From Pseudomonas putida (GTDB lineage Bacteria; Pseudomonadota; Gammaproteobacteria; Pseudomonadales; Pseudomonadaceae): a DNA stretch of 64,000 nucleotides. The position numbers were made by a program, and so were the translations under genes. Location of the stretch: contig CP124529.1 in assembly GCA_029953615.1 (NCBI GenBank), positions 992,001-1,056,000 of the forward strand, in the 5' to 3' direction. Numbering within the stretch: the first letter of the stretch is position 1; each line of letters opens with the position of its first letter. Below the pieces are notes generated by a model. The model had not been told where the DNA came from. It was given only the letters and a program-made list of their open reading frames with translations, and did not search any database. Below are positions 1 through 8,801 of the stretch, piece after piece.

Positions 1-76
1 CGCCAAGCATGCTGGCCGCGACCAGGTCAATTTTTGCCCACAGCGGCACCGCGGCGCTCAGGCTGGCCTATCCTGA
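1..76 (+). CDS. C-terminal end of a GGDEF-domain protein (partial)
   Basis: Only the last 24 codons are in the window, read in the frame that begins at base 2 and ends in TGA at 74-76. The peptide starts AKHAGRDQVNF, which matches the classic end of a diguanylate cyclase domain (AK..GRN.V following the ALY helix), and is followed by a short variable tail. This supports a c-di-GMP synthase whose body lies off the left edge. The next gene begins 55 bases downstream on the same strand and is also a c-di-GMP enzyme, so the two may be co-transcribed. The family call rests on this short motif alone. Confidence 0.55.
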   Translation, partial: AKHAGRDQVNFCPQRHRGAQAGLS

Positions 77-131
77 TTGAACCTCCTTCCTGACTGCCTG
101 GCGGGAGGCTGCCTGAAGGAGCTGCCCGCGC

Positions 132-2717
132 ATGGCCAGGACCGCCAACCCTCCACCCGCCAGCCCTGCACCACGCTTCCAGGTGCGTCGCCTCATTGCC
201 GGTTTCAGCGCAATTTTCGGCCTGGTCTGCCTGGTCATCCTCGGCGCCCTGTTCAATATCGCGGCCACTCTCGACCACCAGGAGCGCCAGCGCAGTGCCT
301 CGCAGGCGACCAAGGCGCTGGAACAGCGGTTGCTCGCCTCGCGCCAGTTTCTGTCCAGCTACGCCGTTTGGGATGCGGCTTTCGAGCACCTGGCGGGCCA
401 GGCCGACTGGAAATGGGCCTACGAAGAAAAGAACGTGGGCGAATCGCTGTACAGCGCCAGCGGCTATGAAGGGGTGTTCGTGGTGGAGGATGCACGCACC
501 ACGTATGCCCTGTTCAAGGGCAAGCCTACCCAGGCATCGGCCGATACCTATATTGATGCGGCACTTCAGCCAATCATCGACCAGGCCCGGGCGGCGGCGG
601 CCCCACGTGAACAGATCACCCGTTTTGTCCTGTTCAACGGTTGGCCGGCCGTGCTCAGTGCCGCGGCGGTGCGCCCTGATCGGGATGTCACCGACAGCGA
701 GGTGAGCAAGGCGCCGGTAATGCTTTTCGTCGACCAGCTCACCGAGGACAAGCTGGCACAGCTGAGCAGCGGTGCAGGCCTTACCGGCATGCACGTGGAA
801 AAAAATGATGTGGGTGAGCACGACCACTTGCGCCTCGACCTCGGCGATACCGGCTACCACCTGTCCTGGAGCAGCCCGCTACCCGGGCATCAGTTGTTGC
901 GGGCGGTATTGCCCCCACTGGCAGGTGCCTTGCTGATACTCGGTCTGATCATGCTGTACCTGTTCCGCCATGCGTTGCGCAGTTCGCGGGCGATCGACCG
1001 TACGCTCGCCGATCTGCAGCAGAGCAACCGGGCGCTGGAGGCCAGCGAGCAACGTTTTCGCGCGGTGGCCGAGTCGGCCTCCGACTGGATCTGGGAAACC
1101 GACCGGCAACAACGCCTGACCTACCTTTCTCAACGCTTTGTCAACGTCACCGGCTACGCGGTGGACGACTGGCTCGGCCAGCCGCTCAATCAGTTGCTGG
1201 CCTGCGACACCACGCCGCTTTCGCCGTGGCTGGATGCCCTGGCCGCGGCCGACCCGCAACAACTGGCCAACCTGCGCTGCACCTACCGCGACCAGAATGG
1301 CCAGAACCGTTACTGCCGGATTTCGGCCCGCGCCATCTGGTTCGACGACAAGCCCGTGGGTTATCGCGGCACCGCCAGCGATATCACCGACGAAGTCGAC
1401 GCCCATGCGCGCATACAGCACCTGTCGCTGCACGACCCGCTGACCGGGCTGGCCAACCGCAACAAGCTCGCCCGGCACCTCGAGCAGGCACTGTTGCGCG
1501 GCAACGATTCGCCGCCACTGACCCTGCTGCTACTGGACCTGGACAACTTCAAGCCGATCAACGACTCCCTCGGCCACGCCGCCGGTGACGCCGTGCTGCA
1601 GGAGGTAGCAACACGCCTGCGCGACAGCACACGCGATGGCGACATGGTCGCGCGCCTGGGCGGCGACGAGTTTTTGCTGGTGCTCGGCGGCATGGACAAC
1701 CGCAGCGAGATCGACCGTTTCTGTGCGCGCCTGATCAGCCTGCTGCAGCAACCGATCGTCTTCGATAGCCAGCCCCTGCACGTTGGCGCCAGCATCGGTG
1801 TCGCCCAGACCCGCACCCAGGGCTTCGATGCCGGGGAACTGATCCGCTGCGCCGATATCGCCCTGTACCAGGCCAAGGCCGACGGCAAGAACACCTGGCG
1901 CTATTTCGCTGCCGAAATGAACCAGCAGATCCAGTACCGCCGTCAACTGGAGAACGACCTGCGGCGGGCCCTGCGCAACCAGGAATTCGAACTGTACTAT
2001 CAGCCGCGCTACCGCCTCAGCGACTTGCGCATCGTCGCGGTCGAGGCCTTGGTGCGCTGGCGACATCCGCAGGAGGGGTTGCTGGCGCCGGATACCTTCA
2101 TCCCGTTGGCCGAGCAGAGCGACATCATTGTGGCGCTGGGCCGCTGGGTGCTGCGCGAAGCCTGCCGCACTGCCCACGACTGGCCCGCCGACGTGCTGGT
2201 TTCGGTGAACCTTTCGCCTGCGCAATTCCTGCGCAGCGATGTGGTGGCCGATGTGCGCGAGATCCTGCTGGAAACCGCCTTCCCTGCCCAGCGCCTGGAG
2301 CTGGAAATTACCGAGAACGTGATGCTCAACGATATTGAAGGCGCGCTGGGCACCATGTTGTCGCTCAAGGAGCTGGGCGTGCGCCTGAACATGGACGACT
2401 TCGGCACCGGCTACTCGTCGCTGGGCTACCTGCGTACCTACCCGTTCGACAGCATCAAGATCGACAAGCGCTTCATCGGCGGGCTGAGCAACACAGGCGG
2501 CAGCGACCGCGCCGTGGTCCAGGCCATCATCAATCTGGGCGAAGCGATGGGGCTGACGGTCACGGCCGAAGGGGTGGAGAGCGAGCAGCAGCTCAGGGCA
2601 CTGGCAAATGACCATTGCCACGAAGTGCAGGGCTACTACATGAGCCGGCCGCTGGACAGTGCCGGGCTCGCGGCGTTGTTGCAGCAAACATCCCAGCGCT
2701 CGGCACCTCACCCGTAG
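132..2717 (+). CDS. Membrane-bound CHASE4-PAS-GGDEF-EAL c-di-GMP enzyme
   Basis: An 861-residue inner-membrane signalling protein. Two hydrophobic segments (about residues 22-45 and 256-278) flank a periplasmic region that resembles a CHASE4 sensor. A PAS domain follows (about 305-425), then GGDEF (motif GGDEF near residue 510) and EAL (EALVRW near 638, DDFGTGYSS near 755). An RxxD inhibitory site (RDGD) lies five residues before GGDEF. Both catalytic signatures look intact, so the protein could make and degrade c-di-GMP; which activity dominates cannot be read from sequence. The start is supported by AAGGAG ten bases upstream of ATG. It follows another GGDEF gene closely. Confidence 0.9.
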   Translation: MARTANPPPASPAPRFQVRRLIAGFSAIFGLVCLVILGALFNIAATLDHQERQRSASQATKALEQRLLASRQFLSSYAVWDAAFEHLAGQADWKWAYEEKNVGESLYSASGYEGVFVVEDARTTYALFKGKPTQASADTYIDAALQPIIDQARAAAAPREQITRFVLFNGWPAVLSAAAVRPDRDVTDSEVSKAPVMLFVDQLTEDKLAQLSSGAGLTGMHVEKNDVGEHDHLRLDLGDTGYHLSWSSPLPGHQLLRAVLPPLAGALLILGLIMLYLFRHALRSSRAIDRTLADLQQSNRALEASEQRFRAVAESASDWIWETDRQQRLTYLSQRFVNVTGYAVDDWLGQPLNQLLACDTTPLSPWLDALAAADPQQLANLRCTYRDQNGQNRYCRISARAIWFDDKPVGYRGTASDITDEVDAHARIQHLSLHDPLTGLANRNKLARHLEQALLRGNDSPPLTLLLLDLDNFKPINDSLGHAAGDAVLQEVATRLRDSTRDGDMVARLGGDEFLLVLGGMDNRSEIDRFCARLISLLQQPIVFDSQPLHVGASIGVAQTRTQGFDAGELIRCADIALYQAKADGKNTWRYFAAEMNQQIQYRRQLENDLRRALRNQEFELYYQPRYRLSDLRIVAVEALVRWRHPQEGLLAPDTFIPLAEQSDIIVALGRWVLREACRTAHDWPADVLVSVNLSPAQFLRSDVVADVREILLETAFPAQRLELEITENVMLNDIEGALGTMLSLKELGVRLNMDDFGTGYSSLGYLRTYPFDSIKIDKRFIGGLSNTGGSDRAVVQAIINLGEAMGLTVTAEGVESEQQLRALANDHCHEVQGYYMSRPLDSAGLAALLQQTSQRSAPHP

Positions 2718-2748
2718 CGTAAGTTTGAACGCTCCCACAGGCATTTTT

Positions 2749-3078
2749 TCAGCAAGGTGGCTGCAAGCTGCGCTCAGCCACGATTTCCGGCAGGTCGCGC
2801 CGGCGCAGGTAGGTGCGTAGCGGTTCACCGATGTTCAAACGGTCATCCACATGCTGCTCCAGCAACAGCGTCAGCCGTTCACGGCACAGGGCCATGCGCT
2901 GCCCTTGCTCGTGCCGCCAGACAAACTCGCTGCAGGGCGTGATGCTGGCGTCGGCCACGTCCATGCCGAACGAATCTTCGGAAAAACGTACGATATGCAC
3001 ACCGCGCTTGCGATGAAAACCGACAAAGCCCTTGAGCTGGTCGGCAGCGTTGCAGATGTCCTGGGAAGTGATGGCCAT
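2749..3078 (-). CDS. Conserved hypothetical protein, 109 aa
   Basis: A soluble protein of 109 residues beginning MAITSQDICNAADQLKGFVG. No signal peptide or membrane segment is visible and I recognise no domain. I chose the ATG at 3078 over an upstream one at 3147 because the protein upstream of it is low quality (Pro/Arg rich, typical of a non-coding extension). It sits alone between a convergent c-di-GMP gene and the broken LysR gene. The composition (balanced, with conserved-looking Cys, Trp and His) suggests a real gene, but no function can be proposed. Confidence 0.65.
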   Translation of the reverse strand: MAITSQDICNAADQLKGFVGFHRKRGVHIVRFSEDSFGMDVADASITPCSEFVWRHEQGQRMALCRERLTLLLEQHVDDRLNIGEPLRTYLRRRDLPEIVAERSLQPPC

Positions 3079-3202
3079 GACGTAACCTCGCAATGAAATC
3101 GGAAGATACGCACGCCAGGCGGGGGAAGGGTCGCCTCTGTCGGGCAACTCGTGACTGGCAGCCTAACGCAAGCCGCCGCACCGGCGCTACGGTTCTGATC
3201 GA

Positions 3203-4112
3203 TCAGTGGCCACCGTCCACCTGAGAATGGAGCACCTCGCCCAGCCACTGCATGAAGGCCTGCACCCGACGCGGCACGTGCCGTTGCCGCGCATACAGCA
3301 GTGACACCGGCATCGCCGGGGCCTGCCAGCCTTCCAGTACCGAAACCAGTTCGCCGCGCCGCAGGTGTTCGGCCACACCCACTGCTGGCACCTGGATCAG
3401 CCCGAGCCCGGCCAGACAGGCCGCCGAGTAGGCCTCGGCATTGTTGACGGTGACCACGCCGGCCATGGCCTGGCAGTGCAATTCACCGCCCTGCAGGTAC
3501 TCGTAAACCGGCGCTGCGCGCCCCCAGGGTGCGCACGTAATGCACAAGGTGGTGCCCGGCCAGGTCCTGCAGCGTGCGCGGCACACCGTAGCGGGCCAGG
3601 TAGGTGGGGCTTGCACAGTTACGCATGCTCAGTTGCCCGACCGGACGCGCCACCACATCCAGATCGTGCAGGGCACCAATGCGCATCACACAATCGAAGC
3701 CCTCACGCAGCAGGTCGACCTGGCGGTCGGTACAGCTGAGCTCTACCTCCAGGCGCGGAAAGCGCTGCAGAAACTGCGGCAGCGCCGGGATGATGACCCG
3801 GCGGGCCATCATGGTCGGCAGGTCGACCCGCAGGCGCCCGGCCAGCTCGGCATCGTCGGCACGGAACAGGCTCTCGATTTCCTCCATGCCCGACAGCAAG
3901 TCCTTGCTGCGCTCGTACAGCAAGGCACCATCCTGGGTTGCCTGCACCCGGCGGGTGGTGCGGTTGAACAGCTGCGTACCGAGCAAACGCTCCAGCCCCC
4001 TGATCTGCTCCGACACGGTCGAGCGTGGCAGCCCCAGGCTCTCGGCAGCCAGGGTGAAACTGCTGACCTCACTGACCCGCACAAAAGTGCGTAACAACTC
4101 CAGCTTGTTCAC
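3203..4112 (-). pseudogene. LysR-family transcriptional regulator, frameshifted
   Basis: The N-terminal half (start ATG at 4112) has a typical LysR winged helix-turn-helix (MNKLELLRTFVRVSEVSSFT..., then SLGLPRSTVSEQIRGLERLLG) and the start of the effector domain. The reading frame ends at a TGA near 3483, but the C-terminal half continues in another frame as PVYEYLQGGELHCQAM... to 3203. Removing one G from the run of five (plus-strand C run 3521-3525) gives a continuous protein of 302 residues, the normal family length, with the junction reading TLGRAAPVYEYLQ. The gene is divergent from a short-chain dehydrogenase, the usual layout for a LysR regulator and its target. The break is either a true mutation, homopolymer phase variation or a sequence error. 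Confidence 0.85.
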
Positions 4113-4127
4113 TTGCCGCCTCGACTA

Positions 4128-4142
4128 TTCGGTTTTACCGAA
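4128..4142. promoter_or_regulatory. Candidate LysR operator (TTCGG-N5-CCGAA)
   Basis: A perfect inverted repeat TTCGG-TTTTA-CCGAA lies in the 112-base gap between the divergent LysR gene and the short-chain dehydrogenase, 15 bases from the LysR start. It contains a T-N11-A core as is usual for LysR-type boxes. It may mediate autorepression and control of the dehydrogenase. The assignment is by position and symmetry only. Confidence 0.45.
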
Positions 4143-4224
4143 CAGTATTGCCAAATCTCCTGGATTTAACAGCACAACAGTGACCAATAACCTGTGCTCA
4201 TCAACCCACCATGAGGTCTTCACC

Positions 4225-4983
4225 ATGACTCGCAAGATTGCCCTGATCACTGGCGCCAGCCGAGGCCTGGGCCGCAACGCTGCCGAACACCTGGCCGCAC
4301 GCGGCATCGATGTCATCGGCACTTACCACAGCAAGGCGGAGGAAGCCCACGGCGTGGCCACCCGGCTCGAGCAGGCCGGGGTCAAGGCTGCCATGCTGCA
4401 ACTCGACGTCAGCGATAGCGCCAGCTTTGCCGGTTTTACCGAACGCCTGAGCACAACCCTGCAACAACACTTCGGCCGCGAGCGGTTCGACTTCCTGGTG
4501 AACAATGCAGGGATCGGCTTGAACGTGCCCTACACCGAAACCAGCGAGGCGCAGTTTGACCAGTTGCTGAATATCCAGCTGAAAGGGCCATTCTTCCTTA
4601 CCCAACGCCTGCTGCCGCTACTGGTCGACAATGGCCGCATCGTCAATATTTCCACCGGCCTGGCGCGCTTTGCGCTGCCGGGGTATTCCGCCTACGCCGC
4701 GATGAAGGGGGCGATGGAGGTGCTGACCCGCTACCAGGCCAAGGAACTGGGGCCGCGTGGTATTCGCGTGAACATTCTGGCGCCGGGGGCGATCGAGACT
4801 GATTTTGGCGGCGGCGTAGTGCGGGATAACCACCAGGTGAATGAGTACATTGCCAGTAATACGGCGCTGGGTCGGGTGGGCTTGCCGGATGATATCGGCG
4901 CGGCGATTGCGCTGCTGCTGGAAGAGGGCAATGGGTGGATCAACGGGCAGCGGCTGGAGGTGTCGGGCGGGATGTTCCTTTGA
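4225..4983 (+). CDS. SDR-family NAD(P)-dependent oxidoreductase
   Basis: A 252-residue classical short-chain dehydrogenase. The N-terminal cofactor motif TGASRGLG, the structural NNAG, and the catalytic Ser (NISTG) with YAAMK (Tyr-x3-Lys) are all present, and the C-terminus has the usual LEVSGGMFL. It would reduce or oxidise a small alcohol or carbonyl with NAD(P)H in the cytoplasm; the substrate is unknown. The ATG at 4225 is chosen because the protein begins right at the Rossmann strand (MTRKIALITG) and GAGG lies about nine bases upstream. It is divergent from the LysR regulator, which probably controls it. Confidence 0.9.
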   Translation: MTRKIALITGASRGLGRNAAEHLAARGIDVIGTYHSKAEEAHGVATRLEQAGVKAAMLQLDVSDSASFAGFTERLSTTLQQHFGRERFDFLVNNAGIGLNVPYTETSEAQFDQLLNIQLKGPFFLTQRLLPLLVDNGRIVNISTGLARFALPGYSAYAAMKGAMEVLTRYQAKELGPRGIRVNILAPGAIETDFGGGVVRDNHQVNEYIASNTALGRVGLPDDIGAAIALLLEEGNGWINGQRLEVSGGMFL

Positions 4984-5011
4984 AATCGGGAATCTGGGGC
5001 CGCTTTGCGGC

Positions 5012-5097
5012 CCATCGCCGGCAAGCCAGCTCCCACCTCGACCGCATTGATCCCAAGCCATGTGCAGTACCTGTAGGAGCTGGCTAGCCGGCGATGA
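5012..5097. repeat. REP-type inverted repeat
   Basis: Arms reading CATCGCCGGCAAGCCAGCTCCCAC and, inverted, GTAGGAGCTGGCTAGCCGGCGATG, separated by a short loop, lie downstream of the SDR gene and between convergent genes. A further half element with TGTGGGAGCCTGGCTTGCCAGCGATTGG follows at about 5165-5195. This is the paired form of the P. putida REP family. Confidence 0.75.
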
Positions 5098-5212
5098 GGC
5101 CAGGACAGGCAATGCAGGCCAGTTGCTGCCACCACCGCATGGACCTCAAGCCTTGTGCAGTATCTGTGGGAGCCTGGCTTGCCAGCGATTGGGCCACGGA
5201 GTGGCCCCCGCC

Positions 5213-6070
5213 TTATTGCTCATGCACCTGCACACTCGCCGTCATGCCCGCACTCAGGGTCACCCCCTCAGGCACCTGGTCCAGGCGAATCCTCACCGGT
5301 ATGCGCTGCGCCAGGCGCACCCAATTGAAGGTCGGTTCAACCTCCGGCAGCAACTGGCTGTCCGGGTTGCTGTTGCGGTCGGTGATCCCGCGGCTGATGC
5401 TCTCCACATGCCCTTGCATCGGCTCGCCCGCGCCCATCAACCACACCCTCACCGCATCCCCCACGCGAATGCGCGGCAGCTTGGTTTCCTCGAAATAGGC
5501 CTGGATATAGAAGGTTGAATCGTCCACCAGGGCCATCATCGATTCCCCGGTGTTCACATAGTTGCCCTCGGCCAGGCGCAGGTTGGTGATATGCCCGCTG
5601 CGCGGCGCCCGCACTTCACTGCGCGCCAGGTTGATTCTGGCAACCTGCAACTGTGCCTCGGCCTCATGCAGTTCACCGCGGGCGATGGCCGCATTGATCT
5701 GGGCGTTTTCCCGCAACTCGGCACTGATCGCCTCCGGCCCCAGGGCGGTACGCCGGGCCGCCTCACGCTCGCGCAGACGTAGCTGCTGGGTGCGGGTCTC
5801 GGTTACCGCACTGGCCTGGTCGAAAGCGGCCTGGAAGCGTTCGCGGTCGATGGTCATCAGCAGGTCGCCGGCCTTGACCCGCTGGTTGTCACGCGCCTTC
5901 AGCTCGCGCACCCAGCCCGACACATCGGGGGCGATCACCACCACATCGGCGCGCACACGGGCATCACGGGTCCAGGGGGTGAGCATGTAGTACTGCCACA
6001 GCTGATAGCCGGCGAACACGGCAAGGGCCACCACACACAAGGTGACCAGGGTACGTACGGCCGCACGCAT
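5213..6070 (-). CDS. HlyD-family membrane fusion protein (AaeA-like)
   Basis: A 285-residue periplasmic adaptor anchored by one N-terminal membrane segment (VRTLVTLCVVALAVFAGYQL). The biotinyl-lipoyl-like strand (IAPDVSGWVRELKARDNQRVKAGDLL), an alpha-helical hairpin (about 85-155) and the second lipoyl half (RAPRSGHITNLRLAEGNYV) follow in the usual order. It is last in a three-gene operon with a DUF1656 protein and a FUSC-family transporter, the arrangement of AaeXAB-type efflux of aromatic carboxylic acids. The substrate here is inferred from family only. Confidence 0.88.
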   Translation of the reverse strand: MRAAVRTLVTLCVVALAVFAGYQLWQYYMLTPWTRDARVRADVVVIAPDVSGWVRELKARDNQRVKAGDLLMTIDRERFQAAFDQASAVTETRTQQLRLREREAARRTALGPEAISAELRENAQINAAIARGELHEAEAQLQVARINLARSEVRAPRSGHITNLRLAEGNYVNTGESMMALVDDSTFYIQAYFEETKLPRIRVGDAVRVWLMGAGEPMQGHVESISRGITDRNSNPDSQLLPEVEPTFNWVRLAQRIPVRIRLDQVPEGVTLSAGMTASVQVHEQ

Positions 6071-6082
6071 CGAAACACTCCT

Positions 6083-6289
6083 TCACAAGGTTCCCAGCAG
6101 TCGCACTACCAGGAACAACACACAAACGAACAGCGCCGCGTCGAACAGCGCCTCATGCCAGATCCAGCGCCCCAACGGCGTGGCCTGCACCACCAGACGC
6201 AGCAACCCGGTCAGCACCAGCGCCATCAACACATAAACCAGGAAGGGACTGAACAGTACGCCGCCTGCTTCCCACTCACGCAACCCCAT
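6083..6289 (-). CDS. DUF1656 small membrane protein (AaeX-like)
   Basis: A 68-residue protein with two membrane spans (about 12-33 and 47-66), matching the AaeX/DUF1656 family in length and in the start MGLREWEAGGVLFSPF. The start at 6289 is inside the 3' end of the FUSC gene (14-base overlap), and the HlyD gene starts 12 bases after its stop, so all three are translationally linked. The longer upstream reading is rejected because it is antisense-like filler overlapping FUSC. Its role is thought to be accessory to the efflux pump. Confidence 0.85.
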   Translation of the reverse strand: MGLREWEAGGVLFSPFLVYVLMALVLTGLLRLVVQATPLGRWIWHEALFDAALFVCVLFLVVRLLGTL

Positions 6290-8264
6290 GGGCTTCCTCC
6301 TGCCAGCGGCACCACTTGCCCCAGCTTTTCTGCAATTGCAGCACCGCCCCTTCGGCCAAGCGCAGCGGATCGCTTGAGGGTAGACGGCGCAAGGCACCAA
6401 TGAACTGTTCGCTGGCAGCGTCCAGGCGCTGGCCACGCCCTGGCGCCGGCCCTTTGGCCAGCACGGCCTCTACCTGCTGCAGGTATTCACGCTCGGCACG
6501 CCCCAACGGGGCCTGGGCGACCGCCAGACACATGCGCAGATGCACCAGTTCGTCGCCGATATCCAACCCGTGCAGGCCGTCGTCCCAGCGTTTGCGCTCG
6601 CTCTCGGGCAACTCGCCGGCATGCCGTGCCAGCAGCATCAGGCGGTCGGCCATGCGCCCGCCAAACCAGCTGTCGGCCCCGCGCAGGTCGCGCCGGGTCA
6701 GGCGCACCAGGTCGTTCTGGGTCGCCGCGCGCAGGCGCTGGCCCAGCCAGGCCGGGTGGCGAAACACCAACAAACGGAAGGCCATCACCGCAGCAGATAC
6801 CCCCACCAGCATGGCCAAGGCACTGTTGAGCAGGGTGGCCACGCCGAACTGCATGGCGTTGAGCGGCGACACCAGCACGATGAAGTGCAGGCAATAGGAG
6901 GTGGCCGTGGCCCCGGTGCGTGGGTGAGCCATGCCCAGCGCCCCGAGAAACAGCGGCACGCCCATGCCCAGGCAGAGCATGGCGAAGCTGCTCCATTGCG
7001 GCAGCAATATCTGCCCGACCAGAAACGCCACAGGTATCGCCAGGAAGATCCCGCGTAAAAAGCTCAGGCCGATCTGCGCACCATTCTCGCGGCTGGCGAA
7101 CAGGCTGCAGACCACGCAGGTCAGTACCAGCCCGCCCGGTGCCGAAGGCCAGGCGGTGGCCAGCCAGAAACTGCTCATTACCAGAAAGGCCAGCGCACTG
7201 CGTGAGCCGAACAACAAGGCCAGCGACCAGTCGCGGTGGGCGGCCAGGCCCTGGGACACATCCTTGGGCGCCCTGCCCGCCTCCACGTCCTCCAGCGCCT
7301 GGCTGGCGGCCATGGCGTAATCCAGCAGCAGCGCCATGCGCGCCAGGCAGAAGTGCTCCGCCGGGCTGATATGTTCATCGTGGGCAGCATCCCAGATGCG
7401 CTGGCGCAGCAACAACAGGCTGGGCCGGTCGGGCTCGCCGAGCAGTGCCCGCACCTCATTCAGCCAGGGCGCCAGGTGTTCGGCTTCGCGCTCATCCAGT
7501 TGCCGCCACTGCCGGCGTACCGAGCGGGAGATGCGCAGCAGCACTATCAGTTTCTGGCTCAGGCCACGAACGGCGCGGGCACGCTGGCGCCCGCGGTTGC
7601 CTTCGAACCAGGCGTGTTCGCGTTGGCTGTCGATCGCAACGATACGCCCCAGGCTTTCCAGCAAGCCTTTGCGCGCCTCGTCTTCACCGCCCAACATGGC
7701 ACTGGCGGCCTGTAGACCGTTCTGCCAGGCCTGGCGGGCCTGCCCGCCCAGTTGCTGCTCTACCCGCATGGGCCAGAGCAAGGCACTGCTGGCGGTGGCA
7801 CAGAAGATACCCAGGCAGATCTCGGTGCAGCGCGCCACGGCTTGGTCGAACACCTGCAACGGGTGGTCGATGGCCGGCAGGGCAATGATCGCCGCGGTGT
7901 AGCCAGCCAGTACGAAGGCATACGCCCAGGCGCTGCGCAGCTGGGTGGACGCGGCGGTGCACAGGGCCAGCCACAGGGCCAAGGTAAGCAGGAACAACCA
8001 TGGGGTCTGGGCGAACAGGCCGATGAACAGCACCGATGCAAACGTACCGACCAGGGTGCCGGCCAGCCGCGCCAAGCCCTTCTGTACCACCATGCCCGAC
8101 AGCGGCTGGGCGACGATGAAAGCGGTCATCAGCGCCCAGGAGGGTTGCTCCAGGCCCCAGCGCATCGCCAGCCACAGCGCCAGGCCACCACCGAGCAGGG
8201 TCTTGATGGCGAACTTGAGGGCGAGGCTGCTGGGGGCGAAAAGGGCCTGGAGAGTGATGGGCAC
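6276..8264 (-). CDS. FUSC-family inner-membrane efflux protein (AaeB-like)
   Basis: A 662-residue membrane protein with two blocks of transmembrane helices (about residues 18-165 and 355-500), each followed by a cytoplasmic helical region, as in the FUSC/AaeB family of aromatic acid exporters. It opens with FAPSSLALKFAIKTLLGGGL and has the characteristic WALMTAFIVAQP after the first helices. The start codon is GTG at 8264, with AAGG eight bases upstream. It is first in the operon with DUF1656 and HlyD partners. Family members export p-hydroxybenzoate-like compounds; the substrate here is not known. Confidence 0.88.
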   Translation of the reverse strand: MPITLQALFAPSSLALKFAIKTLLGGGLALWLAMRWGLEQPSWALMTAFIVAQPLSGMVVQKGLARLAGTLVGTFASVLFIGLFAQTPWLFLLTLALWLALCTAASTQLRSAWAYAFVLAGYTAAIIALPAIDHPLQVFDQAVARCTEICLGIFCATASSALLWPMRVEQQLGGQARQAWQNGLQAASAMLGGEDEARKGLLESLGRIVAIDSQREHAWFEGNRGRQRARAVRGLSQKLIVLLRISRSVRRQWRQLDEREAEHLAPWLNEVRALLGEPDRPSLLLLRQRIWDAAHDEHISPAEHFCLARMALLLDYAMAASQALEDVEAGRAPKDVSQGLAAHRDWSLALLFGSRSALAFLVMSSFWLATAWPSAPGGLVLTCVVCSLFASRENGAQIGLSFLRGIFLAIPVAFLVGQILLPQWSSFAMLCLGMGVPLFLGALGMAHPRTGATATSYCLHFIVLVSPLNAMQFGVATLLNSALAMLVGVSAAVMAFRLLVFRHPAWLGQRLRAATQNDLVRLTRRDLRGADSWFGGRMADRLMLLARHAGELPESERKRWDDGLHGLDIGDELVHLRMCLAVAQAPLGRAEREYLQQVEAVLAKGPAPGRGQRLDAASEQFIGALRRLPSSDPLRLAEGAVLQLQKSWGKWCRWQEEAHGVA

Positions 8265-8337
8265 GCGGCGGACCTTGCGGGGGGTGGTGTTACTGAAAAG
8301 ATAGACAATGACGGGAAGGATAAAACGGAAACAACTA

Positions 8338-8351
8338 ATTAGCTAGCTAAT
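8338..8351. promoter_or_regulatory. Candidate operator palindrome upstream of the efflux operon
   Basis: ATTAGCTAGCTAAT is a perfect 14-base palindrome in an AT-rich patch 74 bases upstream of the FUSC start. It could bind a dimeric regulator of the efflux operon. No regulator gene is adjacent, so the link is by position only. Confidence 0.35.
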
Positions 8352-8388
8352 CATCTTTAGTGAGATCGCGTTCTCCTGTGCTGACCCG

Positions 8389-8460
8389 TTCGCGGGCACG
8401 CCCGCTCCCACAGGGACCGCGCACAGTCTGAAAACTGTGGGAGCGGGCGTGCCCGCGAAG
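8389..8460. repeat. REP inverted pair
   Basis: TTCGCGGGCACGCCCGCTCCCACAG and its inverted copy CTGTGGGAGCGGGCGTGCCCGCGAAG flank a 21-base loop. This is the standard P. putida REP pair, located between the end of the ccoM-like gene and the efflux operon promoter. Confidence 0.85.
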
Positions 8461-8549
8461 AGGCCGGTACCGGCAAAGCAAAATCCCAGGCAAAAAAATG
8501 GGCGACCGAAGTCGCCCTAAATGCCTTGCGTGCTCGTGTACCCGGAAGG

Positions 8550-8666
8550 TCAGCGCGGCTTGCGCTTGTTCGAGTCCTTCCAGATGAAAATGCCCAGACC
8601 GGCAAAGAAGACGACCATCAACCCGACCGTTACCACTCCGGCGATAACCACGTTGTCGAAGAACAT
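8550..8666 (-). CDS. ccoM: Probable cbb3 oxidase small subunit CcoM
   Basis: A 38-residue single-span membrane protein, MFFDNVVIAGVVTVGLMVVF then FAGLGIFIWKDSNKRKPR, preceded by GGGAGG about seven bases before ATG. The short N-terminus, one hydrophobic helix and the IWKD-Lys/Arg end match CcoM, the assembly/stability subunit of cbb3 cytochrome oxidase described in pseudomonads. No cco genes are nearby, which fits CcoM since it is encoded away from the ccoNOQP operon. The identification is from memory of the family's look, so moderately sure. Confidence 0.6.
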   Translation of the reverse strand: MFFDNVVIAGVVTVGLMVVFFAGLGIFIWKDSNKRKPR

Positions 8667-8801
8667 GCTGGCCTCCCCATTCGTTTGCCGTTGTCCGATG
8701 GGTGCACGTTAACCAAAGTGGGGGTAGGAAAAATTGATCGGTGTCAATGGTGCCCGGGGCCGGGCACGCGAGGCGGGTGCTGGGTTGACCTGCGTCAAGT
8801 T

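Noticed and set aside
1530..2828. Minus-strand frame of 432 codons opposite the first EAL gene
   Set aside because: Lies wholly within the intact GGDEF-EAL coding region; no motif support.
5012..5200. Possible CRISPR-like repeats
   Set aside because: Only inverted REP-type arms, not regularly spaced direct repeats with unique spacers.
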